From Chitinophagaceae bacterium (GTDB lineage: Bacteria; Bacteroidota; Bacteroidia; Chitinophagales; Chitinophagaceae), in NCBI GenBank assembly GCA_027486835.1, contig JAIXOJ010000166.1, forward strand, positions 1-32,747: DNA of 32,747 bases. The letters run 5' to 3'. Numbering within the stretch: position 1 is the stretch's first letter; each line of letters opens with the position of its first letter. The position numbers and the translations under genes are program-made. Below, one piece after another: positions 1 to 8,366 of the stretch. The notes under the pieces are model-generated. The model saw nothing but the letters and a program-made list of their open reading frames with translations. It did not search any database and was not told the DNA's origin.

Positions 1-319
1 GATAGTGAGCGAGGCGGTCAAATTGACCCTTGACAGACTTGTATATGATTTTCAAAAACAAGCGGCAAAGGTGGAATGAGTTCTGATACAACCCAAATGG
101 CTTGGGGGGACTACAAATCGCTTTTGTGCGTTTTTACCCGTATTTACGGGCATTTTGAACCCTAATACCGCCCAAAAACAGTAAATTTTAACAGAAAATA
201 ACAGAAAGTTTAACCTATACCCCAAAAAATGCTGCAATGTGGGTTAACAGTAAAATATTATGACAGAAAAAAAAGAGACACCGTTTTTATTTGATTACTA
301 GACAGAAAAAAACAGAGCC
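1..319. other. non-coding stretch with A-rich direct repeats
   Basis: I see no credible gene here. Several short near-identical A-rich words recur (ACAGAAAAAAACAG and close variants near 191, 260, 301 and 325). A short perfect palindrome, CCCGTATTTACGGG, lies near 138-151. The 3' side runs into the transposase remnant that starts near 320, so part of this may be degraded insertion-sequence DNA; that is inference. Confidence 0.4.
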
Positions 320-495
320 TTAGAGCAGAAAAAAACAGGCAAACCCCTGTTGGGGAAAGGCGGTTTCTTAGCTCCACTTTAAAAGTCCTTCTTAGAAGCT
401 GCCTTGGAAGCCGAGTTTTCTGTACTTCTTGATGGTCAAACAGCAGAAGAACCCAATAGATGTAATGGACATGAAAAAAACGGTTATTGACGAGT
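320..495 (+). mobile_element. remnant of an IS256-family (Mutator) transposase, N-terminal part
   Basis: Reading plus-strand codons from about 320 gives a peptide containing GKPLLGKGGFLAPL, then an in-frame TAA at 380-382, then KSFLEAALEAEFSVLL and NRCNGHEK. A one-base frameshift in the A-run near 473-480 then restores KKTV. This resembles the N-terminus of IS256-family transposases, where a GKxGFLTPL-like segment leads into an LLEAALEAEMDAHL-like helix and an NRRNGxxKKTV motif. The DDE catalytic domain is absent and no terminal inverted repeats were found. It is a dead fragment. The family call rests on motif memory, not a search. Confidence 0.6.
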
Positions 496-694
496 GAGGG
501 CGTATGGATTTGATAACTCTTAGCGATTGGCAGCGGCGTAAGGAACTGCAGAGTTTAGATTACATTGGTTATCAATACCTTCTCCATGCAGCTCCGTTAA
601 ATTATTCCCTTAACAAACAATCAAATGTTTTCGAAATGTAAATGCGAATAACCATCTTCCACCCTAAATGTATACAAATAAGGTGCTTTTTTTC
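496..694. other. non-coding spacer
   Basis: A plus-strand open stretch from the ATG near 504 (MDLITLSDWQRRKEL...) runs to a stop near 641. It is only about 45 codons, has no recognisable motif, and lies between two decayed gene fragments. I do not call it a gene. Confidence 0.35.
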
Positions 695-1091
695 AGGATG
701 CCTTACTCTAATCCGCTTAAAGAAACACCACCACCTAGGCCAGCTTTTTTCCCTTTCTCCGCTTCTATAAGCAAGGTGATGGTTCTATTGCCTGAAGCTG
801 GAGGCATTTTTATGATTAAATCCCCTTTTTCTAGCGAGGTTTTGGTGCCAACTAGTTGTTTGTCTAGCCATACTTACGCTTTGCCTGTAACATTCTTAAA
901 TACGATGTTGCCTCCATTTTTACTTTGGTTTGCGTAGGGCTTGAAATTGGCTCGGAATAGCGCAAAACTGCCATCGGTAAAGGTGGATAGAATGCCCGGA
1001 TGGTAGGAGGACCAAGTATTCATGTCGTAATCGGCAATCAACTGGTTTGGATCGGGGCGGTTGGTATAAAATAGTGAGATGCACCATTTTT
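695..1091. repeat. direct repeat copy A (partner 5263-5660)
   Basis: Hand alignment with 5272-5660 gives 23 mismatches and no indels over 389 bp (about 94% identity, offset 4569). One extra 1-bp indel lies just outside the stop codon, after which the shared AGGATGCC at 695-702 matches 5263-5270. The copy ends four bases before the stop codon of the neighbouring anti-sigma-like gene. Confidence 0.9.
703..1091 (-). pseudogene. 3' fragment of a GH2 glycoside hydrolase gene, broken
   Basis: Minus-strand translation matches the last 129 or so residues of the intact GH2 enzyme at 5272-8136, with the same reading frame and a terminal TAA at 703-705. A premature in-frame TAA lies at 874-876, where the intact copy has GAA (Glu in GKAEVW). 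The fragment has no 5' part and no start. Its upstream end abuts the stop codon of the anti-sigma-like gene at 1096. With the internal stop and about 6% divergence, this is an old, non-functional duplicate. Confidence 0.85.
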
Positions 1092-1095
1092 GGAA

Positions 1096-2850
1096 CTAAT
1101 GTTTTGACTTCCAAAATCTCCAACGAAAATTTAGAAAATAAGAAGTTGGACTAATTACCTGATTGTTATTGTTTGTAATAGAATTGAAAGGTTTATGAAA
1201 TCCAACAGCTATAGAAAATATAGTTACTGGCGAAAAGCTTAATGCAGCATTACCACTAAAATAACTATGTTGTAGTAAATTCCACAGATCACTATCACTA
1301 GTGTAAGCTGATGTAGCATCCTTCGCAATCAGATTGTCATTAACTCTGATAATTTTATCATTTAAATAGGCAGTAACAATTGTGTTGTATTCAATACCTG
1401 CAGATAATTGCCACCTTTTAAGAATCTGGTATTTATAATCGAATACAAATCGATACCCAAAAGATTGCAAAAGTGTTGCTATTCTATTCACTCTTTTGCT
1501 AGTGTCTAGTACCTGACCACCTAAAACTGGGTCGTAATAAAACCATGAACTATCTAATTTTAAGTCATCTGCTAGTTTGCTTATACTTAGTATTTTGTCC
1601 TCAATTATGATTTTGGTATTCGTATGCATCACAAATGGATTAAACGATACCGATATTGAAGATTTGTTTCCTATGGCTTTTGCTAACCAAATCCCAGGTA
1701 TCAGTTGTTTTTCCGTATTGCTATTATTGTCAGTCATTGGCAAAGAAGCTATCCATTGCAGTCCAGCAGTCAATCTTAACTTGTTAGATTTTTTTCTCGC
1801 AATATTGCCACCATCTTTTACTTTATTGGTATCAATTAATAGCCCTGCCTTGCTCGTATCTAACGAGAATAAAGAATGCCTTTGAACTTTAGAATTTGTG
1901 GTGTCTAACAAAAGCACAGGATTTTTCACTAAAGAATTAGTGCTACTATCCATATCTAAAGTAGTCATCTCATTGATCTTATTGACATTTAAATCTTTTG
2001 ATCTGCGCAAATTACCTTGCTTTAAAGATTCAGTTGCGGTATTACCCGTTTTAGACAACAGCTCATTTTTGGGTAAAATTTTTTGCTGTGGCTTTATTTG
2101 AGGTATTATTTCTTGACCAGTAGTGGTGGAATTAAATGCAGTTGACTTTGATTTATTGTCATTTTTTATGGTGATTATTTTTTTTGTCTTTCTATAGCCG
2201 AGCTCTTTGCCAACGCGGCGTTTCGCAAAGGGTTTAGATACATCTCTAAAGCCCCTACTTGTAGAAGCTTTTGTATTTTCCATTTCGGTCTTTGCAGGTT
2301 CTTTGCTCAACTCAAGGTTAGTTTTGTTTGCCTTATTTAATGGATAAACAAGTTCCGTTTTCTCTTTTTCATTTGAGTCATTTTCTTTCTGCTGTTTATG
2401 AGGAATTAATGGAGAGGTGCTCTTAATCAGCTCCGAATTTAATTTGCCAGAAACTGATTCGGAATATGGTAGCCTGACATTATTTTTGGATTCTCCAACT
2501 GTTTTTTTTGTTTCATTTACTATTTTCTTAGAAAAATTTGGGGTATTACTGCTTGTTTTGTTATTTGAACTATGAATCCTATTTATGTTTTTTGTAGGAT
2601 GCGATAATAAAATGAATGGCGATTTATTGTTTTTATACATCCAAAGACCGCTAATGAATAAAATGCAAAGTGCAATAAATAGCCATATAATTAAACGTTT
2701 TTTCTTACGCCTATCAATGTCTAATGAGGAAACAAAAAGTAAAGGAATATTATTAGAAGAATCTTCTTCTAATAGCTTTTCCATCTCTTTCCAAGCATCA
2801 TCTGCCGAGATCGGTAGTGGGGTAATATTCCATTGCTCCCATTGGGTCAT
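1096..2850 (-). CDS. membrane-anchored anti-sigma-like protein with C-terminal beta-barrel-like domain
   Basis: Predicted role: inner-membrane partner of the sigma factor encoded just upstream (inference from position and architecture). From the ATG at 2850 it has 584 residues. The first 50 or so are cytoplasmic, with a WEQWN...DDAWKEMEKLL segment typical of small Bacteroidota anti-sigma N-termini. One transmembrane helix follows (about 51-71, KKKR then LIIWLFIALCILFISGLW). Then comes a Ser/Asn/Lys-rich periplasmic stretch (about 80-355). The last 225 or so residues alternate polar and hydrophobic residues and end in an aromatic strand (NFRWRFW), as in porin-like barrels. A TTG at 2871 would add 7 residues; I prefer the ATG. 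The sigma gene stops 32 bases upstream, so the two are probably co-transcribed. A classical zinc anti-sigma domain is not visible. Confidence 0.6.
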   Translation of the reverse strand: MTQWEQWNITPLPISADDAWKEMEKLLEEDSSNNIPLLFVSSLDIDRRKKKRLIIWLFIALCILFISGLWMYKNNKSPFILLSHPTKNINRIHSSNNKTSSNTPNFSKKIVNETKKTVGESKNNVRLPYSESVSGKLNSELIKSTSPLIPHKQQKENDSNEKEKTELVYPLNKANKTNLELSKEPAKTEMENTKASTSRGFRDVSKPFAKRRVGKELGYRKTKKIITIKNDNKSKSTAFNSTTTGQEIIPQIKPQQKILPKNELLSKTGNTATESLKQGNLRRSKDLNVNKINEMTTLDMDSSTNSLVKNPVLLLDTTNSKVQRHSLFSLDTSKAGLLIDTNKVKDGGNIARKKSNKLRLTAGLQWIASLPMTDNNSNTEKQLIPGIWLAKAIGNKSSISVSFNPFVMHTNTKIIIEDKILSISKLADDLKLDSSWFYYDPVLGGQVLDTSKRVNRIATLLQSFGYRFVFDYKYQILKRWQLSAGIEYNTIVTAYLNDKIIRVNDNLIAKDATSAYTSDSDLWNLLQHSYFSGNAALSFSPVTIFSIAVGFHKPFNSITNNNNQVISPTSYFLNFRWRFWKSKH

Positions 2851-2882
2851 ATCGTCTTTATTCTCTAACAATTTCTATGCAA

Positions 2883-3422
2883 TCATATTGGTTGTAAAAT
2901 TAACTTAAGTTGTTTTCTTCCTTCGCTCAAATGCCACTTAATTGTACCCTCGCTAATATGTAGTTGTAACGCTATTTCTTTTACTGAAAAATCGTCAAGA
3001 TAAAACAACTTACATACCGTCCGTGTACTTTGTGGTAATGAAGAAAAATAATGATAGAGTTCCTTAAATTCCAATGCTTTAAGTACACTTTCCTTTGCAG
3101 AAAAATCTACGCCATCTGGAAGTTGCTGTGTGTGAAAAAGGTTTTTATTGTTACGGATTTGTGTTAGTGCAGCGTTTCGTACTAAGGTGTACATCCAATT
3201 GAATAAACTGCCTTTTTGTTCATCAAATGCATGGATATTTTTAAATACTTGCAGCATCCCATTATTTAAGGAAGTAAGAGCCTCGTGGTCATCATCAAAA
3301 AAAAGTTTGCACAAAGAGAAGAGCGCAGGGTAAAACTCTTTATATAGTTTCTCCTGATACAATCTATCCCCTTTTTTGCAGCCTTCTACAAGGGTTTGTA
3401 ATATGGTAGCTTTTGAGTTCAA
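2883..3422 (-). CDS. ECF-type RNA polymerase sigma factor
   Basis: 179 residues, the usual ECF length. Region 2 spans about 10-90: acidic LFFDDDHEAL, then QVFKNIHAFDEQKGSLFNWM and LVRNAALTQIR, the -10 recognition helices. Region 4 spans about 118-175: LPQSTRTVCKLFYLDDFSVK, then EIALQLHISEGTIKWHLSEG, a helix-turn-helix for the -35 element. The only reasonable start is a TTG at 3420-3422; the in-frame codons upstream contain no ATG before a stop at 3465-3467. A terminator-like hairpin lies immediately upstream, so translation and read-through may be kept low. The anti-sigma-like gene follows directly. Targets are unknown; the upstream lipoprotein is a possible member of the regulon. Confidence 0.9.
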   Translation of the reverse strand: MNSKATILQTLVEGCKKGDRLYQEKLYKEFYPALFSLCKLFFDDDHEALTSLNNGMLQVFKNIHAFDEQKGSLFNWMYTLVRNAALTQIRNNKNLFHTQQLPDGVDFSAKESVLKALEFKELYHYFSSLPQSTRTVCKLFYLDDFSVKEIALQLHISEGTIKWHLSEGRKQLKLILQPI

Positions 3423-3431
3423 ATTAAAATA

Positions 3432-3451
3432 GGGGGCAAATATCTGCCCCC
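3432..3451 (-). terminator. hairpin with T-rich tail between lipoprotein and sigma genes
   Basis: Perfect 7-bp GC-rich stem GGGGGCA/TGCCCCC around a 6-base loop, followed on the minus strand by TATTTTAATTT. It lies after the lipoprotein stop (3477) and ends 10 bases before the sigma start codon (3422). It fits an intrinsic terminator or attenuator setting how much transcription reaches the sigma gene. Confidence 0.7.
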
Positions 3452-3476
3452 TTAATAATGAGTTTTAAATTAGGTA

Positions 3477-4292
3477 TTATCTATTTATTACTAATGGTGA
3501 AATAACTACCCCAGATGTATAAGGCCAAGTAATGGTAGCTGTATTGCCAACCAATTTTACGCTTCCAGTATATCTAACATTATTGTAAACAATTGAGAAT
3601 GGAATTGTATATTTAGAATTTCCCTGAAAATAAGTATCACCAGTTGCTACAGATGGACTTGTAATAGTTGAACTGCTGTTATCCCAATAAACTCCTGAAT
3701 AGTTATAAACCAATCCTGTACTATCCCAGTATGTTGAAACATTAAATACAGGTGAACTACTTGGATATTTTTGAATGGAAGAGCCTGCCAATTTTAATAC
3801 AAAGCTGTCTTGACTTGGGTTAGAAGTCCCGAAAAAACTGGGTTTGATAGTAATTCCATCATTACTAAAAATTGGAACAAGAATGTTGTTTCCTTGTGAA
3901 TAAAATGAGCTATCAATTGGTTGATAAGTAGTAGTATCTGAATTAGTGTAAACGGTACTATCTACATTAACCAGTATGGTATCCTTACTTAAGCCATTTG
4001 AAGTAATCACAAAATACTTGCCTGATTTGCCAAATTTAAAGGTGGCTTTGCTGCCTTGTATTGCTTTATAAACGCCACCTATTGGTAACACCTGCCAAGT
4101 AACAGTATTGTTGGCACTTGTGTTTCTGTTTAGCGTAAATGATACCGGCTCGCTAATTTTAATTCCAGATGTCTTAGAAGCTTTCAAACCATTTTCTGTT
4201 TGTGAAGTTGTGGAAACATCTGTTGTTTTGTTACAGGCATAAAAGCTCACGAAAAATACAACGCTGAGGCCAGCTAATAAAATCTTTTTCAT
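3477..4292 (-). CDS. secreted lipoprotein, function unknown
   Basis: 271 residues. The N-terminus is a lipoprotein signal (MKKILLAGLSVVFFVSFYAC) with the lipidated cysteine at position 20. Residues about 45-110 (SFTLNRNTSANNTVTWQVLP, then GSKATFKFGKSGKYFVI) look like a beta-sandwich of the PKD/Ig type. The remainder is Ser/Thr/Tyr-rich with predicted strands and no catalytic motif I recognise. It is 55 bases upstream of the sigma-factor gene on the same strand, separated by a hairpin. It may be a surface protein under control of, or sensed by, that sigma system (inference). A 20-bp perfect palindrome lies 46-65 bases upstream of its start. Confidence 0.75.
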   Translation of the reverse strand: MKKILLAGLSVVFFVSFYACNKTTDVSTTSQTENGLKASKTSGIKISEPVSFTLNRNTSANNTVTWQVLPIGGVYKAIQGSKATFKFGKSGKYFVITSNGLSKDTILVNVDSTVYTNSDTTTYQPIDSSFYSQGNNILVPIFSNDGITIKPSFFGTSNPSQDSFVLKLAGSSIQKYPSSSPVFNVSTYWDSTGLVYNYSGVYWDNSSSTITSPSVATGDTYFQGNSKYTIPFSIVYNNVRYTGSVKLVGNTATITWPYTSGVVISPLVINR

Positions 4293-4337
4293 CGTAATAC
4301 AGTTTTAAAAAAAATAAATAAATGAGTTAAAAAAATT

Positions 4338-4357
4338 GGTACAAAAGCTTTTGTACC
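4338..4357 (-). promoter_or_regulatory. perfect 20-bp palindrome followed by a T-run in the lipoprotein leader
   Basis: GGTACAAAAGCTTTTGTACC is a perfect palindrome. Reading on the minus strand it is followed by AATTTTTTT, the form of an intrinsic terminator or leader attenuator. It could equally be a dimeric-regulator operator. It is the only strong structure between the lipoprotein start (4292) and the GH2 gene. Confidence 0.5.
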
Positions 4358-5218
4358 ATGATATACAACTTTGGATTTGCGAAAGGTTGGGTAAACTCAA
4401 AATTTTTTTTAAGGCACTAACGTTTCAAAAAGCGTAAGCAAGCTGACATTATTGAATTTTCCTAGAAGGAAATAATTAATCGGAGTCGTATAAGTGTGCG
4501 AACCATTATTGCGAATGCGACTATAATCACCATTATTAAAATGTTAGTCACAATTCCTGCATTTGTGGCTTCACCCCGAAATAGCTTTATGCCAAATAGA
4601 AATATTTAGGCATAAATGATACGTTTTAAGCTCTTTATTCTTGCTAAAAACCTCCCTAAGTAAGCTATTTGACCAACTGACCAATCTTGGATTTACCACG
4701 ATTTACGATGAAACCTTCGCTTCTGTAAGCCTTGATGTTTTGCAAAATGTTTTGATAGGTTTGCCAAATGACTTCACCTTTGAATAATTCCATTTTCGAA
4801 TTATTGGAGGAAGATTATAGCGGTAAGATAACCACAGGTAGATAATGATATGGATAAACGAAGGCAAAATGGGCATTCTTGTGGAATTCAGCCATTTGGT
4901 AATGTTAACCAAATGTCAGCACATTTTTTTATTGATTATGAGTAGATAGAAAAGAAAAACACGTACCCGATGTGAAAGGATTGAGTACCCGTGTAAAAGT
5001 CGAATTTCTGCATGCTTATCTTTCACAAACCTCAACTTTATAGCGGCTTAATACCGTACAATCGAATACTTTTAAGCTCCTAAGCCAGTTGCAAGTATAA
5101 CTTGAGTTTAATTACTTAATACTTACAACTTACTTAGAAAGTTGGCTACTTGTTATACCTTCTAGGCTTTGTACTAAAGGGAATACTTTCCTTTCTCTGG
5201 GAATTAATATGAACAAAC
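4358..5218. other. long intergenic region with gene debris
   Basis: No convincing gene. On the minus strand an open frame at about 4682-4807 (start MELFKGEVIWQTYQNILQN, ending GFIVNRGKSKIGQLVK) is preceded in the same frame by a stop and another short stretch starting MAEFHKNAHFAFVYPYH. They read like pieces of one interrupted coding sequence, but I recognise no family. Other frames are full of stops. Confidence 0.35.
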
Positions 5219-5265
5219 CCTTCAATAGCACCCCATCTGTTGCGCAGATGGAGCGTTATTGAAGG
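5219..5265 (-). terminator. long interrupted hairpin after the GH2 gene
   Basis: Outer stem CCTTCAATA/TATTGAAGG (9 bp), five unpaired or mismatched bases on each side, then inner stem CCATCTG/CAGATGG (7 bp) with loop TTGCG. It starts 7 bases after the GH2 stop codon. On the minus strand it is followed by GTTTGTTC, a weak T-tract. It is a likely transcript end or 3' stabiliser. The outer stem overlaps the edge of direct repeat copy B. Confidence 0.55.
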
Positions 5266-5660
5266 ATGCCTCTACTCTACTCCGCTTAAAGAAACAACAC
5301 CACCTAGGCCAGCTTTTTTCCCTTTCTCCGCTTCTATGAGCAAGGTGATGGTTCTATTGCCAGTAGCTGGAGGCATTTTTATAATTAAGTCCCCTTTTTC
5401 TAGCGTGGTTTTGGTGCCAACTAATTGTTTGTCTAACCATACTTCCGCTTTTCCTGTAACTCCCTTAAATACGATGTTGCCTCCATTTTTACTTTGGTTT
5501 GCGTAGGGCTTGAAATTGGCTCGGAATAGCGCAAAACTACCATCGGTAAAGGTGGATAGATTGCCCGGACGGTAGGAAGACCAAGTATTCATGTCGTAAT
5601 CGGCAATCAACTGGTTTGGATCGGGGCGGTTGGTATAAAATGGTGAAATGCGCCATTTTT
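5263..5660. repeat. direct repeat copy B, 3' end of the intact GH2 gene
   Basis: This is the functional partner of copy A (695-1091), covering about the last 130 codons of the GH2 gene and a few bases beyond its stop. The two copies have the same orientation and bracket about 4.17 kb holding the sigma/anti-sigma/lipoprotein module. Confidence 0.9.
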
Positions 5661-8136
5661 CAAGGATTAATCTTGCTGGTGCAATTGCTACAGCGGGAAT
5701 GGCCAATGTATCTTTTACTGGAATATTAACCGTGGCCATTTTTAAGTTACCTGATTTAGCTGTAAGGGTAATAAACCCTTTACTATTTGGCTTGCTTTGA
5801 ATAATCACTTGGGCATAACCGTTGTACAAATTTCTTTTGTTTCCTTTTTCCGATTCATGGCTATTGTGATTTCCATTACCTAAACCAATAATGCTACCAG
5901 CACCTACCACCTGAAATTCAACAGGTATATTAGCTGTTTCCACGGGTCTTCCTTTTGCGTCAAGTGCCATTACGGTAATAGGTTGGGCATCCCATCCATC
6001 CCCAACTAGACTTTTGCGATAGGGTACTAGGGCTAAAGAAACGGGTTCACCAGTTGTTTCTGCTGCAAAGCGAGCTACTTCTTTTCCCTCGATAAAACTA
6101 ACTGCTTCCAATTTGCCTGGTTGGTAGGGCACTATGAAACTATTCATTTCAAAAGAATCAACGATTTGTTCACCTACCAATTTGCCGTTTAAAAACAGTT
6201 TTATTTTCTCTGCATTGCTCATAGCCATCACTTTGATGGGTTTACCAATACTATCATTGGGCCAGTTCCAATGTGGTACCAAATGAAGTATGGATTGTTG
6301 GCTTGGTGCTATCCACTGAGCTTGATGAATATAAAACGCTGTTTTCGGAAATCCGCAAGCATCCATAATACCAAAACTTGAAGAGGCTGACGGCCATACA
6401 AATGGCTGCGGTTCGCCACGGTAATCAAAGCCTGTCCATACGAAACATCCTGCCACATACGGCTTTTCTGCCACTGCCTTCCAACCTACCCGATGCGTAC
6501 TGCCCCAGCCTGGTTTGTTGTCGTCATAAGCAGCAAGCGTGTTTTTCTTTTTGTCGTTTACATATTCTCCACGGTTCATTAAGCCTGACACATCTTCCGA
6601 ACTGGTCATGGGTGTGTGTGGATGTTGTTTATGAAAATTTTCGTAGCTGTTTATTTGATAATTAAATCCTACTACATCTACGGCATTAGATACATTGATA
6701 GGAGTAAACAAACCACCACTAGCCGCCGCAGTTACTGGCCTTGTTGTGTCTAGTGTTCGCACAAAGGCCCGCATCCTGCGAACCATTTCGTAGCCATTTT
6801 CTGTTCCTTGCATAGGCTCCTCGTTAAAAACGCTCCAGAGGATGATACTAGGATGATTTCGGTCTCTTCTAACCATCCATTCTAACTGACGTTGGTATTC
6901 AGGTGACACGTTGAAATTTCTATTCTCATCCATAACAAGGATTCCATTTCTATCGCAGGCATCCAAGAATTCTACCGATGGCGGATTATGGGAACAACGG
7001 TGTGCATTAGACCCCATCTCTTTTAATTTTTTCAAACGGAAATCCCATAACGCATCGGGTACTGCTACGCCAACACCTGCATGATCTTGATGGTTGCAAG
7101 TACCTTTTATTTTTACCGATTTCCCATTGAGATAAAATCCAGAATCGGCTCTAAATTGAATCGTTCTAAAACCACAGGTTGTAAAAACGGTATCCAAGCC
7201 AATACCATTTTGTAGTATCACTGTACGTAGTTTATATAAGTAAGGCATTTCTAGTGACCAAAGAGTGGGTTGTGCAACCGTAAGCGATATTTTAGCTACT
7301 TCGGGTATCAAACCTGCTGTTTCTACTGATGTTTCTCCATTGGCCACAGCAGTACCATTCTGGTCAAACAGCGTAGCCACCACTTTGGCAGTAACGTTTT
7401 GTTTTCCATCATTATCCAATCTCGCTTCAATGGGAAGCAGCCAGTTGCCGTCGGCCCGTTTTACTGGGTTTGCAAATACACCATCGGTGGCAATGTGCAA
7501 TGGCGATTGCTTTACTAACCAAGTATGTCGGTACAAACCCGCTCCCTCATACCACCATGCTTCTTGCTCAACGGCATCAACCCTTATGGCAATATTGTTA
7601 ATTTCATCTCCATACAATGCCATTGGTGTAATATCGATATAAAATGAAGTGTACCCGCAAAAATTACGATGCATCACCGTACCATTTACCCATACTGTGC
7701 AGTGTGTGGCGATACCATCAAATTGCAATTCTAAGTGCTTACCCTTGTCTTTGGGATCGAGTTTGAAGTTTCTTCTGTACCAACCAATGCCTCTTTTGCG
7801 GTAGCCTTGAGATACGTTTTCTGTGGAATCATAGTCAGATTCTACAGACCAATCGTGAGGAAGGTTGAGCAAACGCCATTCGGTATCATCAAATTCTGGT
7901 GCCGCAGCACCCCAAGATTTACCCGCTTTTGCGCTGCTATAACTCATTTCATGCCCCTTAATGATGGGAAATGGAACATCCCCCAAGTGGAAACGCCATC
8001 CATTGTCTAAAGATAATTTCTCGTGTTGGGCGGCTAAAATGGATGGTGCTGATTGGGCATTTGTTAGACCCACATTAGTAGCTATCATTACCAAGCATAG
8101 CCATAATATTCTAAAACATTTCATAACAGGCAGCAT
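5272..8136 (-). CDS. secreted glycoside hydrolase family 2 enzyme (beta-galactosidase-like, DUF4982 type)
   Basis: 954 residues; it hydrolyses a terminal beta-linked sugar, exact sugar unknown. An N-terminal signal peptide ends near ...TNAQ (about residue 28); ATG codon 5 (8124) is the more natural start of that signal. The GH2 jelly-roll sugar-binding domain is at about 40-208 (GIGWYRRNF, DGIATHCTVWVNG) and the immunoglobulin-like domain at about 210-325. The TIM barrel spans about 330-610, with the acid/base Glu439 in WSVFNEEP and the likely nucleophile Glu514 in TSSED. DUF4982-like and further beta domains follow to the end, including a C-terminal jelly-roll-like segment (GKAEVWLDKQL). It is probably periplasmic or surface-exposed. 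It stands alone, with no SusC/SusD pair beside it. Its last 130 or so codons are duplicated as a broken copy at 703-1091. Confidence 0.92.
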   Translation of the reverse strand: MLPVMKCFRILWLCLVMIATNVGLTNAQSAPSILAAQHEKLSLDNGWRFHLGDVPFPIIKGHEMSYSSAKAGKSWGAAAPEFDDTEWRLLNLPHDWSVESDYDSTENVSQGYRKRGIGWYRRNFKLDPKDKGKHLELQFDGIATHCTVWVNGTVMHRNFCGYTSFYIDITPMALYGDEINNIAIRVDAVEQEAWWYEGAGLYRHTWLVKQSPLHIATDGVFANPVKRADGNWLLPIEARLDNDGKQNVTAKVVATLFDQNGTAVANGETSVETAGLIPEVAKISLTVAQPTLWSLEMPYLYKLRTVILQNGIGLDTVFTTCGFRTIQFRADSGFYLNGKSVKIKGTCNHQDHAGVGVAVPDALWDFRLKKLKEMGSNAHRCSHNPPSVEFLDACDRNGILVMDENRNFNVSPEYQRQLEWMVRRDRNHPSIILWSVFNEEPMQGTENGYEMVRRMRAFVRTLDTTRPVTAAASGGLFTPINVSNAVDVVGFNYQINSYENFHKQHPHTPMTSSEDVSGLMNRGEYVNDKKKNTLAAYDDNKPGWGSTHRVGWKAVAEKPYVAGCFVWTGFDYRGEPQPFVWPSASSSFGIMDACGFPKTAFYIHQAQWIAPSQQSILHLVPHWNWPNDSIGKPIKVMAMSNAEKIKLFLNGKLVGEQIVDSFEMNSFIVPYQPGKLEAVSFIEGKEVARFAAETTGEPVSLALVPYRKSLVGDGWDAQPITVMALDAKGRPVETANIPVEFQVVGAGSIIGLGNGNHNSHESEKGNKRNLYNGYAQVIIQSKPNSKGFITLTAKSGNLKMATVNIPVKDTLAIPAVAIAPARLILEKWRISPFYTNRPDPNQLIADYDMNTWSSYRPGNLSTFTDGSFALFRANFKPYANQSKNGGNIVFKGVTGKAEVWLDKQLVGTKTTLEKGDLIIKMPPATGNRTITLLIEAEKGKKAGLGGVVSLSGVE

Positions 8137-8176
8137 TTTTAATCGTGCAACGATAGGGAGAAAATTAGGAAGTAAG

Positions 8177-8191
8177 CCATATTAAATATGG
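8177..8191. promoter_or_regulatory. short palindrome upstream of the GH2 gene
   Basis: CCATATTAAATATGG is a perfect 7-bp inverted repeat around one base, 41-55 bases upstream of the GH2 start at 8136. The position fits an operator or leader hairpin. Short AT-rich palindromes also arise by chance. Confidence 0.25.
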
Positions 8192-8366
8192 GAGCTTGTA
8201 GCAATTAGGATATATGGAATTGGGGGCACTTCGTAGTGTTCATTTACTAGCTTTAGATACTACTAATTAAAAGACTTGATATCACCATTGTTCAAGACAA
8301 AATGTTCAATGCTCTTTTATATTGTGTAACCGACAGCCCCTACTTTTTTACTACTTTCTTTTCAAC

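Noticed and set aside
668-937. Plus-strand open frame opposite the GH2 fragment
   Set aside because: It is the antisense of the broken GH2 tail; the same shadow occurs opposite the intact copy at 5240-5506.
2851-2871. TTG-initiated extension of the anti-sigma-like protein
   Set aside because: An ATG at 2850 starts a typical N-terminus, and nothing supports the seven extra residues.
4703-4912. 69-codon minus-strand open frame
   Set aside because: Composition is unlike a protein; another frame of the same strand reads better, and that one is interrupted.
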